DNA of 64,000 nt. Source: G020348185 sp964525045 (GTDB taxonomy: Bacteria; Nitrospirota; Nitrospiria; Nitrospirales; UBA8639). A program made the position numbers and the translations under genes. Every line of letters begins with the position of its first letter. The first letter of the stretch is position 1. The DNA is taken from positions 1 to 64,000 of the forward strand of contig CAZGFD010000009.1 in NCBI GenBank assembly GCA_964525045.1, read 5' to 3'. Of this stretch, positions 33,218 through 41,712 are shown in pieces. The notes under the pieces were generated by a model, which saw nothing but the letters and a program-made list of their open reading frames with translations, had not been told where the DNA came from and did no database searches.

Positions 33218-34930
33218 TTAGGCCGTGGATGATTGTTGATGAGGGACCTCGGGGGGTTTTTTGAAGACAAACTCCTCTTCCAACCATTGGACGCAGTCAA
33301 AAATATCATCAAAAATAGAAGATTCGGGAATAATTCTTGGCACCAGATCGACCGCACGGAGCATGGTTAACGGTTGGCTATTCATGTTGGCTAGAAAAAC
33401 ACGAATCCCGCGTTTTTGCATATATTCAAAGACTAATTCCAAGGCATGCGCCGCAGACTGGTCCAGATAGGGAACACGATTCATCTCAAAGATAATGACC
33501 TTCACGGAGGGTAATTGTTTGAGATTATCAATTAAAACTTGGGAAAACCCAAAGAAAATCGGGCCCGAAAACGACTTGATATATACTTGATCCAAGTAAT
33601 CCGGGGGTAACAGAAATTCGTCCCTCAAGTCGCACGGTTTTCTCACTTTTAAGGTCCGAAGAGGAAAAAGGACGATTTTTTCTTCCCCGATAGCCCCCAT
33701 TTTCTTCATAAACACAAAGACGGACAGGGTCATTCCAATGCCAACGGCTGTGATCAAATCTACAAACACTGTCAGAAGTAACACAATACAAAGGATGGCG
33801 CCCTCGGCCCAGTCAACCTTCATGACTTCTTTGAGGCCATTGTAGTCGATGATGTCTGTTCCGACCATGATCAATATTCCAGCCAACACGGGGATGGGCA
33901 CATATTGAACATAGGCTCCCAACCCTAATAACACGGCGAGGAGGAAGGTGCTTGATACAAGGCCAGACAGACGAGTTCGTCCTCCCGCTTTTACATTGAC
34001 GATGGAGGACATGGTGGTGCCCGCTCCGGGCAATCCTCCAAAGAGTGAAGAAGTGATATTACCTAAGCCTTGTCCAATTAATTCCCGGTTACTTTGGTGC
34101 TTGGTTTCAGTAATTTTATCCACGATCATTGCGGTTAATAAGGTGTCAATGCAACCTAACGCCCCCAGGGTCAAGGCCGCACTGATGATAAACCAAATGC
34201 TGGAAATCTCAATTCGCGATAAAGCATCCAGCTGAATGGCGGGTAATCCCTGAGTTACAGGGCCAATGAGAGGTACAGTCATCCCGCTTAGGAACGCAAT
34301 GGCCGTTCCAACGACTAAGGCCGTTAAAGCAGCGGGAATTCTTTGAGTGATTTTTGGCGCCGTGAATAGAATCAACAGGGTCAGGCCACCTAACCCCAGC
34401 GCGTGAACATTCGTGTCTCGTACGGCTTGAGGGAACTCCATGAATACATCCCGGATCGTTGAAGGAGCATGTACGCCCATCAACGGATAGATCTCGAAGA
34501 GAATCAAGATAATGCCAATGCCGGTCATAAAGCCGGACAACACAGGATAGGGGATATATTTGACATTGCTGCCGAATTTCAGTAGGCCCAAGAGGATTTG
34601 AAAAGCACCCGCTAGGATAAAAATCCCCAGAATCGCGCCAAGGGCGCGTTCCAAACTCCCCGCAAAGGTAATTGCTTGGGAAATTGTGAGAGCGGCCACG
34701 ACGGTCATAGGGCCAGTGGGGGTACTGATCAGCATGCGGGAGCCTCCCAAGACAATAGCGATGGCTCCGAGAAAAATTGCACAATACAGGCCTGAGACCG
34801 GACCGAGCCCCGAGTTCAGCCCAAAGGCTAAGGCCAGAGGCAAGGTCACAATGGCCGCAGTCAGGCCCCCAAAGACATCACCCTTCACTTGAGAGGAATT
34901 GAACTTGATATGTAGCCAATCGGGTGTCAT
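33218..34930 (-). CDS. SulP family anion transporter with STAS domain
   Basis: Inner-membrane transporter for sulfate, bicarbonate or related anions. The SulP core (VKGDVFGGLTAAIVTLPLALAFG, STPTGPMTVVAALTIS, GLGNITSSLFGGLPGAGTTMS) spans most of the protein with 12-14 helices, and a cytosolic STAS domain ends it (VKVIIFEMNRVPYLDQSAAHALELV). The frame extends to a TTG at 35056, but the ATG at 34930 gives the usual short cytosolic N-terminus (MTPDWLHIKFNSSQVKGD). Upstream member of a two-gene unit with the GAF protein, which suggests the GAF protein senses something related to anion supply. Substrate is not resolvable from sequence. Confidence 0.9.
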   Translation of the reverse strand: MTPDWLHIKFNSSQVKGDVFGGLTAAIVTLPLALAFGLNSGLGPVSGLYCAIFLGAIAIVLGGSRMLISTPTGPMTVVAALTISQAITFAGSLERALGAILGIFILAGAFQILLGLLKFGSNVKYIPYPVLSGFMTGIGIILILFEIYPLMGVHAPSTIRDVFMEFPQAVRDTNVHALGLGGLTLLILFTAPKITQRIPAALTALVVGTAIAFLSGMTVPLIGPVTQGLPAIQLDALSRIEISSIWFIISAALTLGALGCIDTLLTAMIVDKITETKHQSNRELIGQGLGNITSSLFGGLPGAGTTMSSIVNVKAGGRTRLSGLVSSTFLLAVLLGLGAYVQYVPIPVLAGILIMVGTDIIDYNGLKEVMKVDWAEGAILCIVLLLTVFVDLITAVGIGMTLSVFVFMKKMGAIGEEKIVLFPLRTLKVRKPCDLRDEFLLPPDYLDQVYIKSFSGPIFFGFSQVLIDNLKQLPSVKVIIFEMNRVPYLDQSAAHALELVFEYMQKRGIRVFLANMNSQPLTMLRAVDLVPRIIPESSIFDDIFDCVQWLEEEFVFKKPPEVPHQQSSTA

Positions 34931-36170
34931 CGCAATCAGTTTGCCATTCGTTTTACTGTGCGGCCATCTGTTCACCCATGGATTTGGATTTCCATTCGTG
35001 CCACTGGGCGGCTGATTTTCACCGGTTTTCGGGGGGTGAAAGAGGGATATTAACAAAATGGGTTAAATTTTTCTCTACAATTTATAAGCATTTATACGGG
35101 ATGTGGAGCCAATTCCTGGTTTCAGAATCACTGTCATGCGCCCTTTAATATGATCCAAAGAGCCAAATGTCAGGTTCTGAGAAGGAGTGGCCCCAATGTT
35201 GGACCACCGATTATGAAAAACGTTCCGTGCCCTGACTCCTCCCCAAAAACTGAGGTATAGGTCTGCCGAAACCAATCATAATGTACTGTTATGAAAATTC
35301 CCAAATCGGTGTTTGCCATTGCGGAACCCACCCAAGGCCGGCATTCATTTTATGCCCGACGGGCACGGCAACGGCGGAAGTTTGGCTGACGCTCGCCTCG
35401 ATTTTTGTTTATCCAACACCATTTGTTGGTTGGCATCGTTTTCAGCGCTTTGAGCATTGACAATGTTCGTTAGGTCGTGCTCAAACAGTCATATACAAGT
35501 ATTGAAACCTAGGTCATAAATGTTTCCTGATTGAGCCGTGTTTTCCTGAATCAAAGGCGAACCATCAGTTGGGCTTAAGTACCGGCCTGAAAACTCTTTT
35601 TTATATGAACAATTTAGAGTTCCGGTCAGAAAGAATACACCAATGATTCCAGACAGAAAAGCGCCTTGGTTGATAACCCCCTGTGTTAAAAGGCGGAGAA
35701 TGGCAGTTTATCCCGATCATTCTGGGTGAACTTAGCCTGGGTTCGATTTTTTATCTGAGAATCTTGGTTCGAACCCCAGTCCCCAGCCCCGTTTTTCAAT
35801 AACTTAGAACGATATAACGCAATATCCCCTCCCTTGACCCTTCTAAGAGACTCTTTCAGGATCCTTCCTCTAATCCTCTTCCGAGGATAGGACCTTCGGG
35901 GTCAACATAGCCAATCCAAAACTATGTTCTTTGGGTGTGAGCCTCAGGAGTTGCCCTAACCAAAAAAATGGGGCAAGCTACTTGTTCGGGGTCAGTTGAG
36001 TGAACCCTGTTGGACAAAGCTTTTTGCCTAAAACATGTCAGATACCAGGGTTGAATGACATAGAAAGCAGGAGCTGACGGGATTCAGGCGGGAATTTGAA
36101 TTTCAGAAAGTGGGGTGGGGGGGCGATTATGGTGGAAACGAAGTCAAGGGAAAGGGTGCGTGAAGAGAGC
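34931..36170. other. long intergenic stretch
   Basis: About 1.2 kb without supported genes. A short palindromic patch (CCAACACCATTTGTTGG near 35411-35427) is the only structure noted. Nothing is recognised. Confidence 0.35.
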
Positions 36171-36713
36171 ATGAGCATGCTAACCCTCGTCATTTTCATT
36201 GCATGCCTTACCAGCTGTTTCCCCAATCAGGGGCCCACTACCCAGGAGCCCCAAAGAGTGAGAGCACATTCACGGGACTACCCTGGTATTACTGCTCAGC
36301 AGGTTTTGAAAGCCTCTGAGAAGATTTTTCAATTGGCCGATGGAAATGACATGAATATCACCCGTGGTTCCTCGGTGCTGGAGGTCAAACGATCTCACGA
36401 TTCATTAGTTTACAAGTCGTCATGGGAACGGTGGAAGGTTGAAACACGTGAAGAGGATGGATCAACGTTTGTGACAGTTTCCGCTGAGTTTGATAAGGAG
36501 GGTTCCAAAATTTACCCGCGGGGGGTAGGAGCCTACCACCTATTCTTTGCCAGGCTGGACTATATGCTTGGCGCTTCCAAGAATTGGATGACGTGCAATC
36601 AATATCACGCTAAACTATTGAGAGATCCAACATGGGGGCACGAAGATCGATTTCTTTGTAAACACGCCAACGACAACGTCCCCACAGGTCCACTGAATCT
36701 GACCGATGGGTAA
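36171..36713 (+). CDS. hypothetical lipoprotein
   Basis: Exported protein with a lipobox: MSMLTLVIFIACLTSCFPN, lipidation expected at the Cys of LTSC. The mature part (about 165 residues) has ITAQQVLKASEKIFQLAD, a strand-rich middle (SSVLEVKRSHDSLVYKSSWERWKVE) and a C-terminal region with CNQYHAKLLRDP and a final Cys. No family recognised. The frame extends upstream to 36096; ATGs at 36129 and 36177 are alternatives, and none has a strong ribosome site. I prefer 36171, which gives a compact signal sequence. Confidence 0.55.
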   Translation: MSMLTLVIFIACLTSCFPNQGPTTQEPQRVRAHSRDYPGITAQQVLKASEKIFQLADGNDMNITRGSSVLEVKRSHDSLVYKSSWERWKVETREEDGSTFVTVSAEFDKEGSKIYPRGVGAYHLFFARLDYMLGASKNWMTCNQYHAKLLRDPTWGHEDRFLCKHANDNVPTGPLNLTDG

Positions 36714-36816
36714 TGCCAATCGTTGGCACTTTCTCCCTCAGCAGTTTGTATGATTTAGCTGGATTTACCCCTTGTGGTTAATGAACCCGCCCAAGCTGAG
36801 GGCGCCTGTCAGGGAC

Positions 36817-37374
36817 TTAGTCCATAGATTGTTGAGGTACCTGATAGTGCCTCGGAACCCGATGAAAGATCAGCGCCTCCTCTCCACAGGTGAAGGCACT
36901 TCCGCTGATCGGTTCCGCCCCGGGCGCAAAAGGGTTGACCCCCGGAGCAAAAATCGCTCCGGCGCAGGTCACTCCGGCTGCTTGGAACCTCCTGTCGAAT
37001 TTTATGATATAGGTCGCGGCGGCCACTCCGACGAAAGCACCATCGTCACTTTTAAAAGTGATATCTACTGCGGTGGCGGTCAACTCGCGTAATCCGCTCC
37101 TCTTCCAGGAACCCAACGTATTACTAAACGGGTCATTCAGGATCCCCCCTCCGAATTGATTTGAAAAGATGAGGCTCAGGTTGCCGTCTTGATTGATTTG
37201 CATAATCGTCACCTCATCGTTTTCGACGGCCAGGTAGGTACCGGCACTGATTTTTCCTAAGCTACCTAAGTCAAAAGCGGAGGCTAAGCTGGCTTGTCCA
37301 ATTACAAAAAAAGTACCCATGGCGGCCGTACCTAAAATCGAGATTGAGATGATCAGCCGACAAAGCCTTAACAT
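36817..37374 (-). CDS. secreted hypothetical protein
   Basis: A 185-residue exported protein: signal peptide to about residue 34 (ISILGTAAMGTFFVIGQASLASAFD), then a beta-rich region (GKISAGTYLAVENDEVTIMQI ... LSLIFSNQFGGGI ... ITFKSDDGAFVGVAAATYIIKFD) and two cysteines (VTCAGA, FTCGEE) likely disulfide-linked. The pattern resembles small lipocalin- or META-like barrels but I cannot name a family. GGAGGG at good spacing fixes the ATG. It follows the gene at 37429-38598 by 54 bp on the same strand. Confidence 0.6.
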   Translation of the reverse strand: MLRLCRLIISISILGTAAMGTFFVIGQASLASAFDLGSLGKISAGTYLAVENDEVTIMQINQDGNLSLIFSNQFGGGILNDPFSNTLGSWKRSGLRELTATAVDITFKSDDGAFVGVAAATYIIKFDRRFQAAGVTCAGAIFAPGVNPFAPGAEPISGSAFTCGEEALIFHRVPRHYQVPQQSMD

Positions 37375-37428
37375 TTTTCCCTCCTTCGGTTGAAGTGTTA
37401 CCTCATGGACACCCGGGTACAGTGTCCA

Positions 37429-38598
37429 CTACGGTAGTACGAGGAAGCCATCGGGCCCCAAGCTCGTGGCTAGCATTACGTTATTAATATCTTGGTGCGC
37501 GGTCCAGCTACGGCTCTGCTGATTGTCCGGTTCCAGCCAGAAGCTTTCGATAAGTTGGCTCATTGGAAGAAATCGCTCCAGTCCGGTCAGGCCGGACATC
37601 AACTGGTGTTGGTCCGAAAAGCTCCCAGGGTGCTGATTAATTGTTTTTTGCATCTTTCCAACGGCATGGAGGCCAATGGACAGTCCTAATTCGCGAAAAG
37701 CAAGGCGGTAATCGGCAGGTGCATTCAAATGGCTCGTGGGGGCGAAGGCGTCCAGGCTGAGCTCAGCATCCCGAACTAGGGATAGCAATCTTTCCGAATC
37801 ACCTAAATTGCCGCTGATGATTAATTGTGACAACCTGTAGGCGTCGGTAAGGAGATTACCAATTTCCAGGGGATCATCGGTAACCAGGTCCGTGCCTTTG
37901 CACATTGCTGTCAATTCTGCAATCTCTCCGGCAAGTGGGCTTTCAACTGGTGTCCTGAAAAATTTACCGGCGGTCACTTGGATTTGAGTAAACGTGATGA
38001 GTCCATCGAGCGGATCGTGGTGGCCGGTGGAGGGAACCAGGGGGCGGGAAAGGTCGATGCTCATTTTCCAATGAAGGCGTTTTGGTCCGCCGGTCCATGG
38101 TATATAAGTGAAGCGGGCATAAGCCGTCCTGGCACATTCCAATGCCCACCGGTTATACGATGAATTTCCCGTCACCCGCGCGAGAGAATCCAGTGCGTGC
38201 ATCCACTTGGTCAGATAATGAAAATACTGTCCATCCCGCTCCCATTCCAGATGTTCATCAAAAGGCTCTTCCGGTCCTCGTTCGGTCATCTCTTTCCCAA
38301 TTCTTAAGCCACCTTGCGTGGGATGCTGCATCCCGTCCTGCTCACCGAGTCCGCTGATCCATCCGCTGCGCCTATCGTCTTCACGGTGTCGGCCCAGAAC
38401 TGTATGAACCTGCTTCACGAGGGTAAAGGCATCCTGTAGGTACCGTTCCCTGCCGGTCCTGCGAAAAAGCTCCAGAAAGTTGCAAACTGCAAAAGCATCG
38501 GTCCACAAATAGCGCCGAATTAGTCGACCGGATGGAGTCAAACCCGACTGGTCGGCGAATTCCGTCATGATTGCTTCAATGATCGAAGTATCTTTCAT
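37429..38598 (-). CDS. alpha-helical toroid-like hypothetical protein
   Basis: A 389-residue soluble protein rich in paired helices, like the six-hairpin glycosidase fold: RYLWTDAFAVCNFLELFRRTG, YLQDAFTLVKQVHTVLGRH, RSGWISGLGEQDG, FDEHLEWERDGQYFHYLTKWMHALDSLARVTG and YNRWALECARTAYARF in order. The aromatic and acidic residues in these motifs (WE-RDGQYFHY, W-TD) suggest a sugar-binding groove. I recall close relatives in Nitrospira annotated only as hypothetical. No signal peptide. ATG at 38598 lacks a ribosome site; 38568 (MTEFADQSGL) is an alternative. Confidence 0.6.
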   Translation of the reverse strand: MKDTSIIEAIMTEFADQSGLTPSGRLIRRYLWTDAFAVCNFLELFRRTGRERYLQDAFTLVKQVHTVLGRHREDDRRSGWISGLGEQDGMQHPTQGGLRIGKEMTERGPEEPFDEHLEWERDGQYFHYLTKWMHALDSLARVTGNSSYNRWALECARTAYARFTYIPWTGGPKRLHWKMSIDLSRPLVPSTGHHDPLDGLITFTQIQVTAGKFFRTPVESPLAGEIAELTAMCKGTDLVTDDPLEIGNLLTDAYRLSQLIISGNLGDSERLLSLVRDAELSLDAFAPTSHLNAPADYRLAFRELGLSIGLHAVGKMQKTINQHPGSFSDQHQLMSGLTGLERFLPMSQLIESFWLEPDNQQSRSWTAHQDINNVMLATSLGPDGFLVLP

Positions 38599-39114
38599 TC
38601 GGGCTTAAGCTGAAACTATCAATGAAATGGTAGTAGTAAAAGGTCGTGCACCGTCCCAGATGGTCTTCGGGGGAGTGCCTGGTGCTCAAGAGAAACCCTT
38701 GTGCATCGCTTCCGGGCTTAAAATCTTGTGAGCAACCTGTCGCCAGGCGAGAAGATGTATTTTCCCTAATGGTATCATTTGCTGGGGGAACAGATCTCAA
38801 AAAATATGTTTTTATTTGGCAAAAAAATTCTCTTGTGGTTATCATATATCTAGTAAACGAATTTTAGCGGTGGTTTGTTCAATCTGAGATTTTTGAGGTG
38901 AATGAGATTTTTCGAGTTATCGAAAATGCTTTTCAGAAAAAAGGGATTGTGTTTTCGCCCCAAATTTGCTAAAGCAAGACTATACTACAGAGCAGTCCAA
39001 AATCATCTCCGCCTTCGATTCTCACAATTCCTTGTTTTTTCTGATTTTTAAGTCCATTCAGTACCACAACGAGTTGGCTGCTCAAAAATGGGTGAATATT
39101 AAGGAAGAGGTAAA
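38599..39114. other. divergent promoter region
   Basis: AT-rich spacer between the helical-toroid gene (minus) and the small secreted gene at 39115 (plus). No box or repeat seen; promoters for both directions are expected here. Confidence 0.35.
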
Positions 39115-39450
39115 ATGTTAATGAGGCTATTCTTAATCATCGGGGTTCTATTGTTTGGGCAGGTGACGGGATGGTCCCTGTCAAGTGTTGAAGCTCGCGA
39201 CACATCAAAAAAGCTTCAGGGTGAGGTCATTGCTTTAAATACCAAGGAGGCCCCTCAGATTCTGGTTCTGCGGGTCAGGACCAAAGCCGGAGCGGAAATG
39301 GTGGTTGGGGCTCTCGTCGATAACAAGACGAGGATTGAAAAAAAAGGAAAGTCTGTGCCCTTAGATCAGCTTAGTGAAGGGGAGAGGGTTACACTGACTT
39401 ACAAAAAAACCAAAGAAGGCGCCCTGGCGAAAACGATTTCTATCCCCTAA
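39115..39450 (+). CDS. small secreted hypothetical protein
   Basis: A 111-residue exported protein: signal peptide to about residue 27 (LFLIIGVLLFGQVTGWSLSSVEA), then a small beta-barrel-like domain (KLQGEVIALNTKEAPQILVLRVRTKAG ... VGALVDNKTRIEKKGKSVPLDQLSEGERVTLTYKK) of the DUF5666/OB-like type. Periplasmic. Function unknown. AGGAAGAGG precedes the ATG. It lies 44 bp before pal on the same strand, so the two are probably co-transcribed. Confidence 0.6.
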   Translation: MLMRLFLIIGVLLFGQVTGWSLSSVEARDTSKKLQGEVIALNTKEAPQILVLRVRTKAGAEMVVGALVDNKTRIEKKGKSVPLDQLSEGERVTLTYKKTKEGALAKTISIP

Positions 39451-39494
39451 CTTCCAGGGTTCTTTTAGGCCAAATTTGTTTTATGAGGTGAAAT

Positions 39495-40544
39495 GTGAGC
39501 CAAAAAAAATGTAGATTTGGGTTTTTAATATTGGGGATAGCCCTCCTGTGGGTAATGGCCGGGTGTAGTTCTCAATTGGAGACGACGATTCTCAGCGAGA
39601 AAGCTCCCCCTGAGCCCGATGTGGCTGAGGTTGAAGGAGAACCTGTCCCTCCTCCGGAACCTGTGGTCAGAGAAACAACACTTGGTGAGCAGGATTTAGG
39701 CAAACCGCCCGTAGAAACTCCAAGCGATTTAGGTGGTTCTCCTAGTGAGATCCAGGTCGAAGAACCCTCCAAACCGAGTATTCGAGCAAATTCACCGGAA
39801 ATGGCTGCTGCCATCCCACCTGCCAAAGTGCGAGAGGCAGATAAGTCCCCTGAGCCCTCTCCAGCTGTTGGACCCGAAATTGGAGGGATTCCTCCCGTGG
39901 TGTTTGGTCCGGAGATGCCTCCTCAACCCACTATCCGAACTGGGGCTTCAGAAGAAGTCGCGATGCTCGAACCCGAATCCATTAAAGTTCCCGAGAAGGA
40001 AAGAGTGATCCCCCCAGCTCAGGTTGAGCCAACCCCGAGGGACTCAGGTCTTGCTCCATTCAGGGTTGACCCGGATTTGCCTCCTGACCCAACCCTTCGA
40101 GAGGGTCGGCCGGTAGAAGGGAAGAAAGTAGTGGTCCCACCCCGGAAGCCAGTAGAAGAGAAACCACTTGATGTGGTCAAAATGCCCCCTGGGGCCCCAC
40201 CGGTTTCCATTACATCCTTAGCGGATGTGTATTTTGATTATGACCGGTTTAGCCTTCGTGACGATGACAAAAACAAATTGAACGAGAATGCCCAAATGCT
40301 TGTCGACCAATTTTCTGATCAGAAGGTGGTCATAGAAGGTCATTGTGACGAGCGAGGCACCGAAAGTTACAATATGATTCTAGGCAAGCGACGGGCTGAA
40401 TCGGTCAAGAAATTCTTAATTGACCTGGGAGTCCCAGAAGAAAACTTAGAGGTGGTCAGTTACGGAAAAGAAAGACCGTTTTGCACCGACCATAGTTTGG
40501 AATGTTGGCAAAAGAATCGCCGGGGACACTTTGTCGTTCGTTAA
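39495..40544 (+). CDS. pal: Pal-like OmpA-family lipoprotein with long proline-rich spacer
   Basis: Peptidoglycan-associated lipoprotein of the outer membrane. Lipobox WVMAGC near residue 23, then about 200 residues rich in Pro and Glu with repeated units (GPEMPPQPTIRTG, DPDLPPDPTLREG, PPEPVVRETTLG), then the OmpA/Pal peptidoglycan-binding domain (about 240-349): VYFDYDRFSLRDDD, VVIEGHCDERGTESYN, LGKRRAESVKKFL and a C-terminal ENLEVVSYGKERPFC. The domain is complete; the spacer makes the protein about twice the usual Pal length (about 170). GTG start with GAGGTG upstream. No tol genes are in the window. Confidence 0.85.
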   Translation: MSQKKCRFGFLILGIALLWVMAGCSSQLETTILSEKAPPEPDVAEVEGEPVPPPEPVVRETTLGEQDLGKPPVETPSDLGGSPSEIQVEEPSKPSIRANSPEMAAAIPPAKVREADKSPEPSPAVGPEIGGIPPVVFGPEMPPQPTIRTGASEEVAMLEPESIKVPEKERVIPPAQVEPTPRDSGLAPFRVDPDLPPDPTLREGRPVEGKKVVVPPRKPVEEKPLDVVKMPPGAPPVSITSLADVYFDYDRFSLRDDDKNKLNENAQMLVDQFSDQKVVIEGHCDERGTESYNMILGKRRAESVKKFLIDLGVPEENLEVVSYGKERPFCTDHSLECWQKNRRGHFVVR

Positions 40545-40623
40545 CCCGAGATTAAACCCTTCCATGCCCTCCTATCCCTGGCCCGCTGAGACCCGCTATC
40601 CCTTGAGTAAGGTTTTTTAAATC

Positions 40624-40660
40624 CTTCTCGCCCCCTTTGTCAAAGGATGAAGGGGGGGAT
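40624..40660. repeat. GC-rich hairpin after pal
   Basis: CCCCCTT (40631-40637) pairs with AAGGGGG (40650-40656). It may terminate pal or be a common short intergenic palindrome; there is no T-run on the plus strand. Confidence 0.4.
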
Positions 40661-40672
40661 TTGGAATGCTAA

Positions 40673-40712
40673 AGCTGGCTTGTCAGCCCAAGCTTCAGCG
40701 TAGGCTGGGGAG
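40673..40712 (+). repeat. hairpin repeat, short diverged copy
   Basis: AGCTGGCTTGTCAGCC...AGGCTGGGGAGC matches the hairpin end of the 130-bp repeats at 43905 and 44192 (AGCTGGCTTGCCAGCC...AGGCTGGCGGAG). It lies between pal and recR, outside both genes. Confidence 0.5.
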
Positions 40713-40728
40713 CTTTTTCCACTTCCTT

Positions 40729-41334
40729 TTAAGTGAGTTCCCGGCGGCCTTCAATGGATTTGATCAACGTGACTTCGTCAGCATATTCAATATCCATCCC
40801 CACCGGGATGCCATAGGCAATTCGAGAGACACGCACTCCATACGGTTTTAACATCTTGGTGATATAAATAGCGGTTGCTTCCCCTTCGATGGTCGGATTC
40901 GTCGCAATGATCACTTCCTCCACCCCCCCAGCGTTTACCCGATTTTCTAATTCATGGGCCCGGATGTCTGATGGGCCGACTCCATCGAGCGGGGACAGGG
41001 AACCAAATAAGACGTGGTACAGGCCTTTAAATCCCCGACTCTGCTCAATAGCGTGGAGGGTGCTAGGCTCCTCAACCACAAGAATACTTCCCTTGTCGCG
41101 TTTGGGATCAAGGCAGATTTCACATAGGGATTCTTCAGAAATATTTCGGCATTGGGTGCAAAAGGTGAGCCGCTCTTTGACTTCTCGAATGGCATCAGCC
41201 AACCGGAGGGCCTCATCCTTTTCAGTTTTCATCAGGTGAAAAGCCAAACGCTGGGCTGTTTTTTGTCCGATGCCTGGGAGTCGGACTAACTCCCGTGTGA
41301 GGCGGGCTAAGATCCCTGGTTGTTGTGCACTCAT
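40729..41334 (-). CDS. recR: recombination protein RecR
   Basis: RecR, the DNA-clamp partner of RecO/RecF in gap repair. N-terminal helix-hairpin-helix (LVRLPGIGQKTAQRLAFHLM), C4 zinc finger (CTQCRNISEESLCEIC), then the Toprim domain (ILVVEEPSTLHAIEQSRGFKG; LFGSLSPLDGVGPSDI) and a final Walker-B-like strand (EVIIATNPTIEGEATA). 201 residues, full length. Last gene of the dnaX-ebfC-recR group, 48 bp after ebfC. Confidence 0.96.
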   Translation of the reverse strand: MSAQQPGILARLTRELVRLPGIGQKTAQRLAFHLMKTEKDEALRLADAIREVKERLTFCTQCRNISEESLCEICLDPKRDKGSILVVEEPSTLHAIEQSRGFKGLYHVLFGSLSPLDGVGPSDIRAHELENRVNAGGVEEVIIATNPTIEGEATAIYITKMLKPYGVRVSRIAYGIPVGMDIEYADEVTLIKSIEGRRELT

Positions 41335-41382
41335 TCCGGCCCGTTTTTGGAAGTCGACACTGACACCTTCTTCCTTTCCCGT

Positions 41383-41712
41383 TTACCCAAACAGTCCGGG
41401 AATGCCCATTCCTCCGGTTACCGATTTCATTTCTTCCGCCATCATTTCTTTGGATTTTCGCAGGGCTTCATTGGTGGCGGCGACTAACAGGTCTTGGAGC
41501 ATCTCCCGATCCTCCGATTTCATGACTTCAGGATCGATGACGACTTTCGTGACCTGCATAGCCCCACTGACACTGACGGTGATCATTCCACCACCGGCCG
41601 AAGCTTCCACCACTTTGTTGGCGGCTTCTTCCTGAATTTTCCCCAAGCGTTCTTGCATCGCCTGGGCTTGTTTAAAAAGGTTGCCCATATTTCCTAATGG
41701 ATTCTTGGACAT
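41383..41712 (-). CDS. ebfC: YbaB/EbfC nucleoid-associated protein
   Basis: A 109-residue YbaB/EbfC family DNA-binding protein: MGNLFKQAQAMQERLGKIQEEA helix, then GGGMITVSVSGAMQVTKVVIDPEVM strands and LQDLLVAATNEALRKSKEMM. It forms a dimeric tweezer that binds DNA. Its start codon overlaps the dnaX stop by one base (TAATG), so it is translated with dnaX. Complete; the conserved dnaX-ebfC-recR order is as in most bacteria. Confidence 0.95.
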   Translation of the reverse strand: MSKNPLGNMGNLFKQAQAMQERLGKIQEEAANKVVEASAGGGMITVSVSGAMQVTKVVIDPEVMKSEDREMLQDLLVAATNEALRKSKEMMAEEMKSVTGGMGIPGLFG

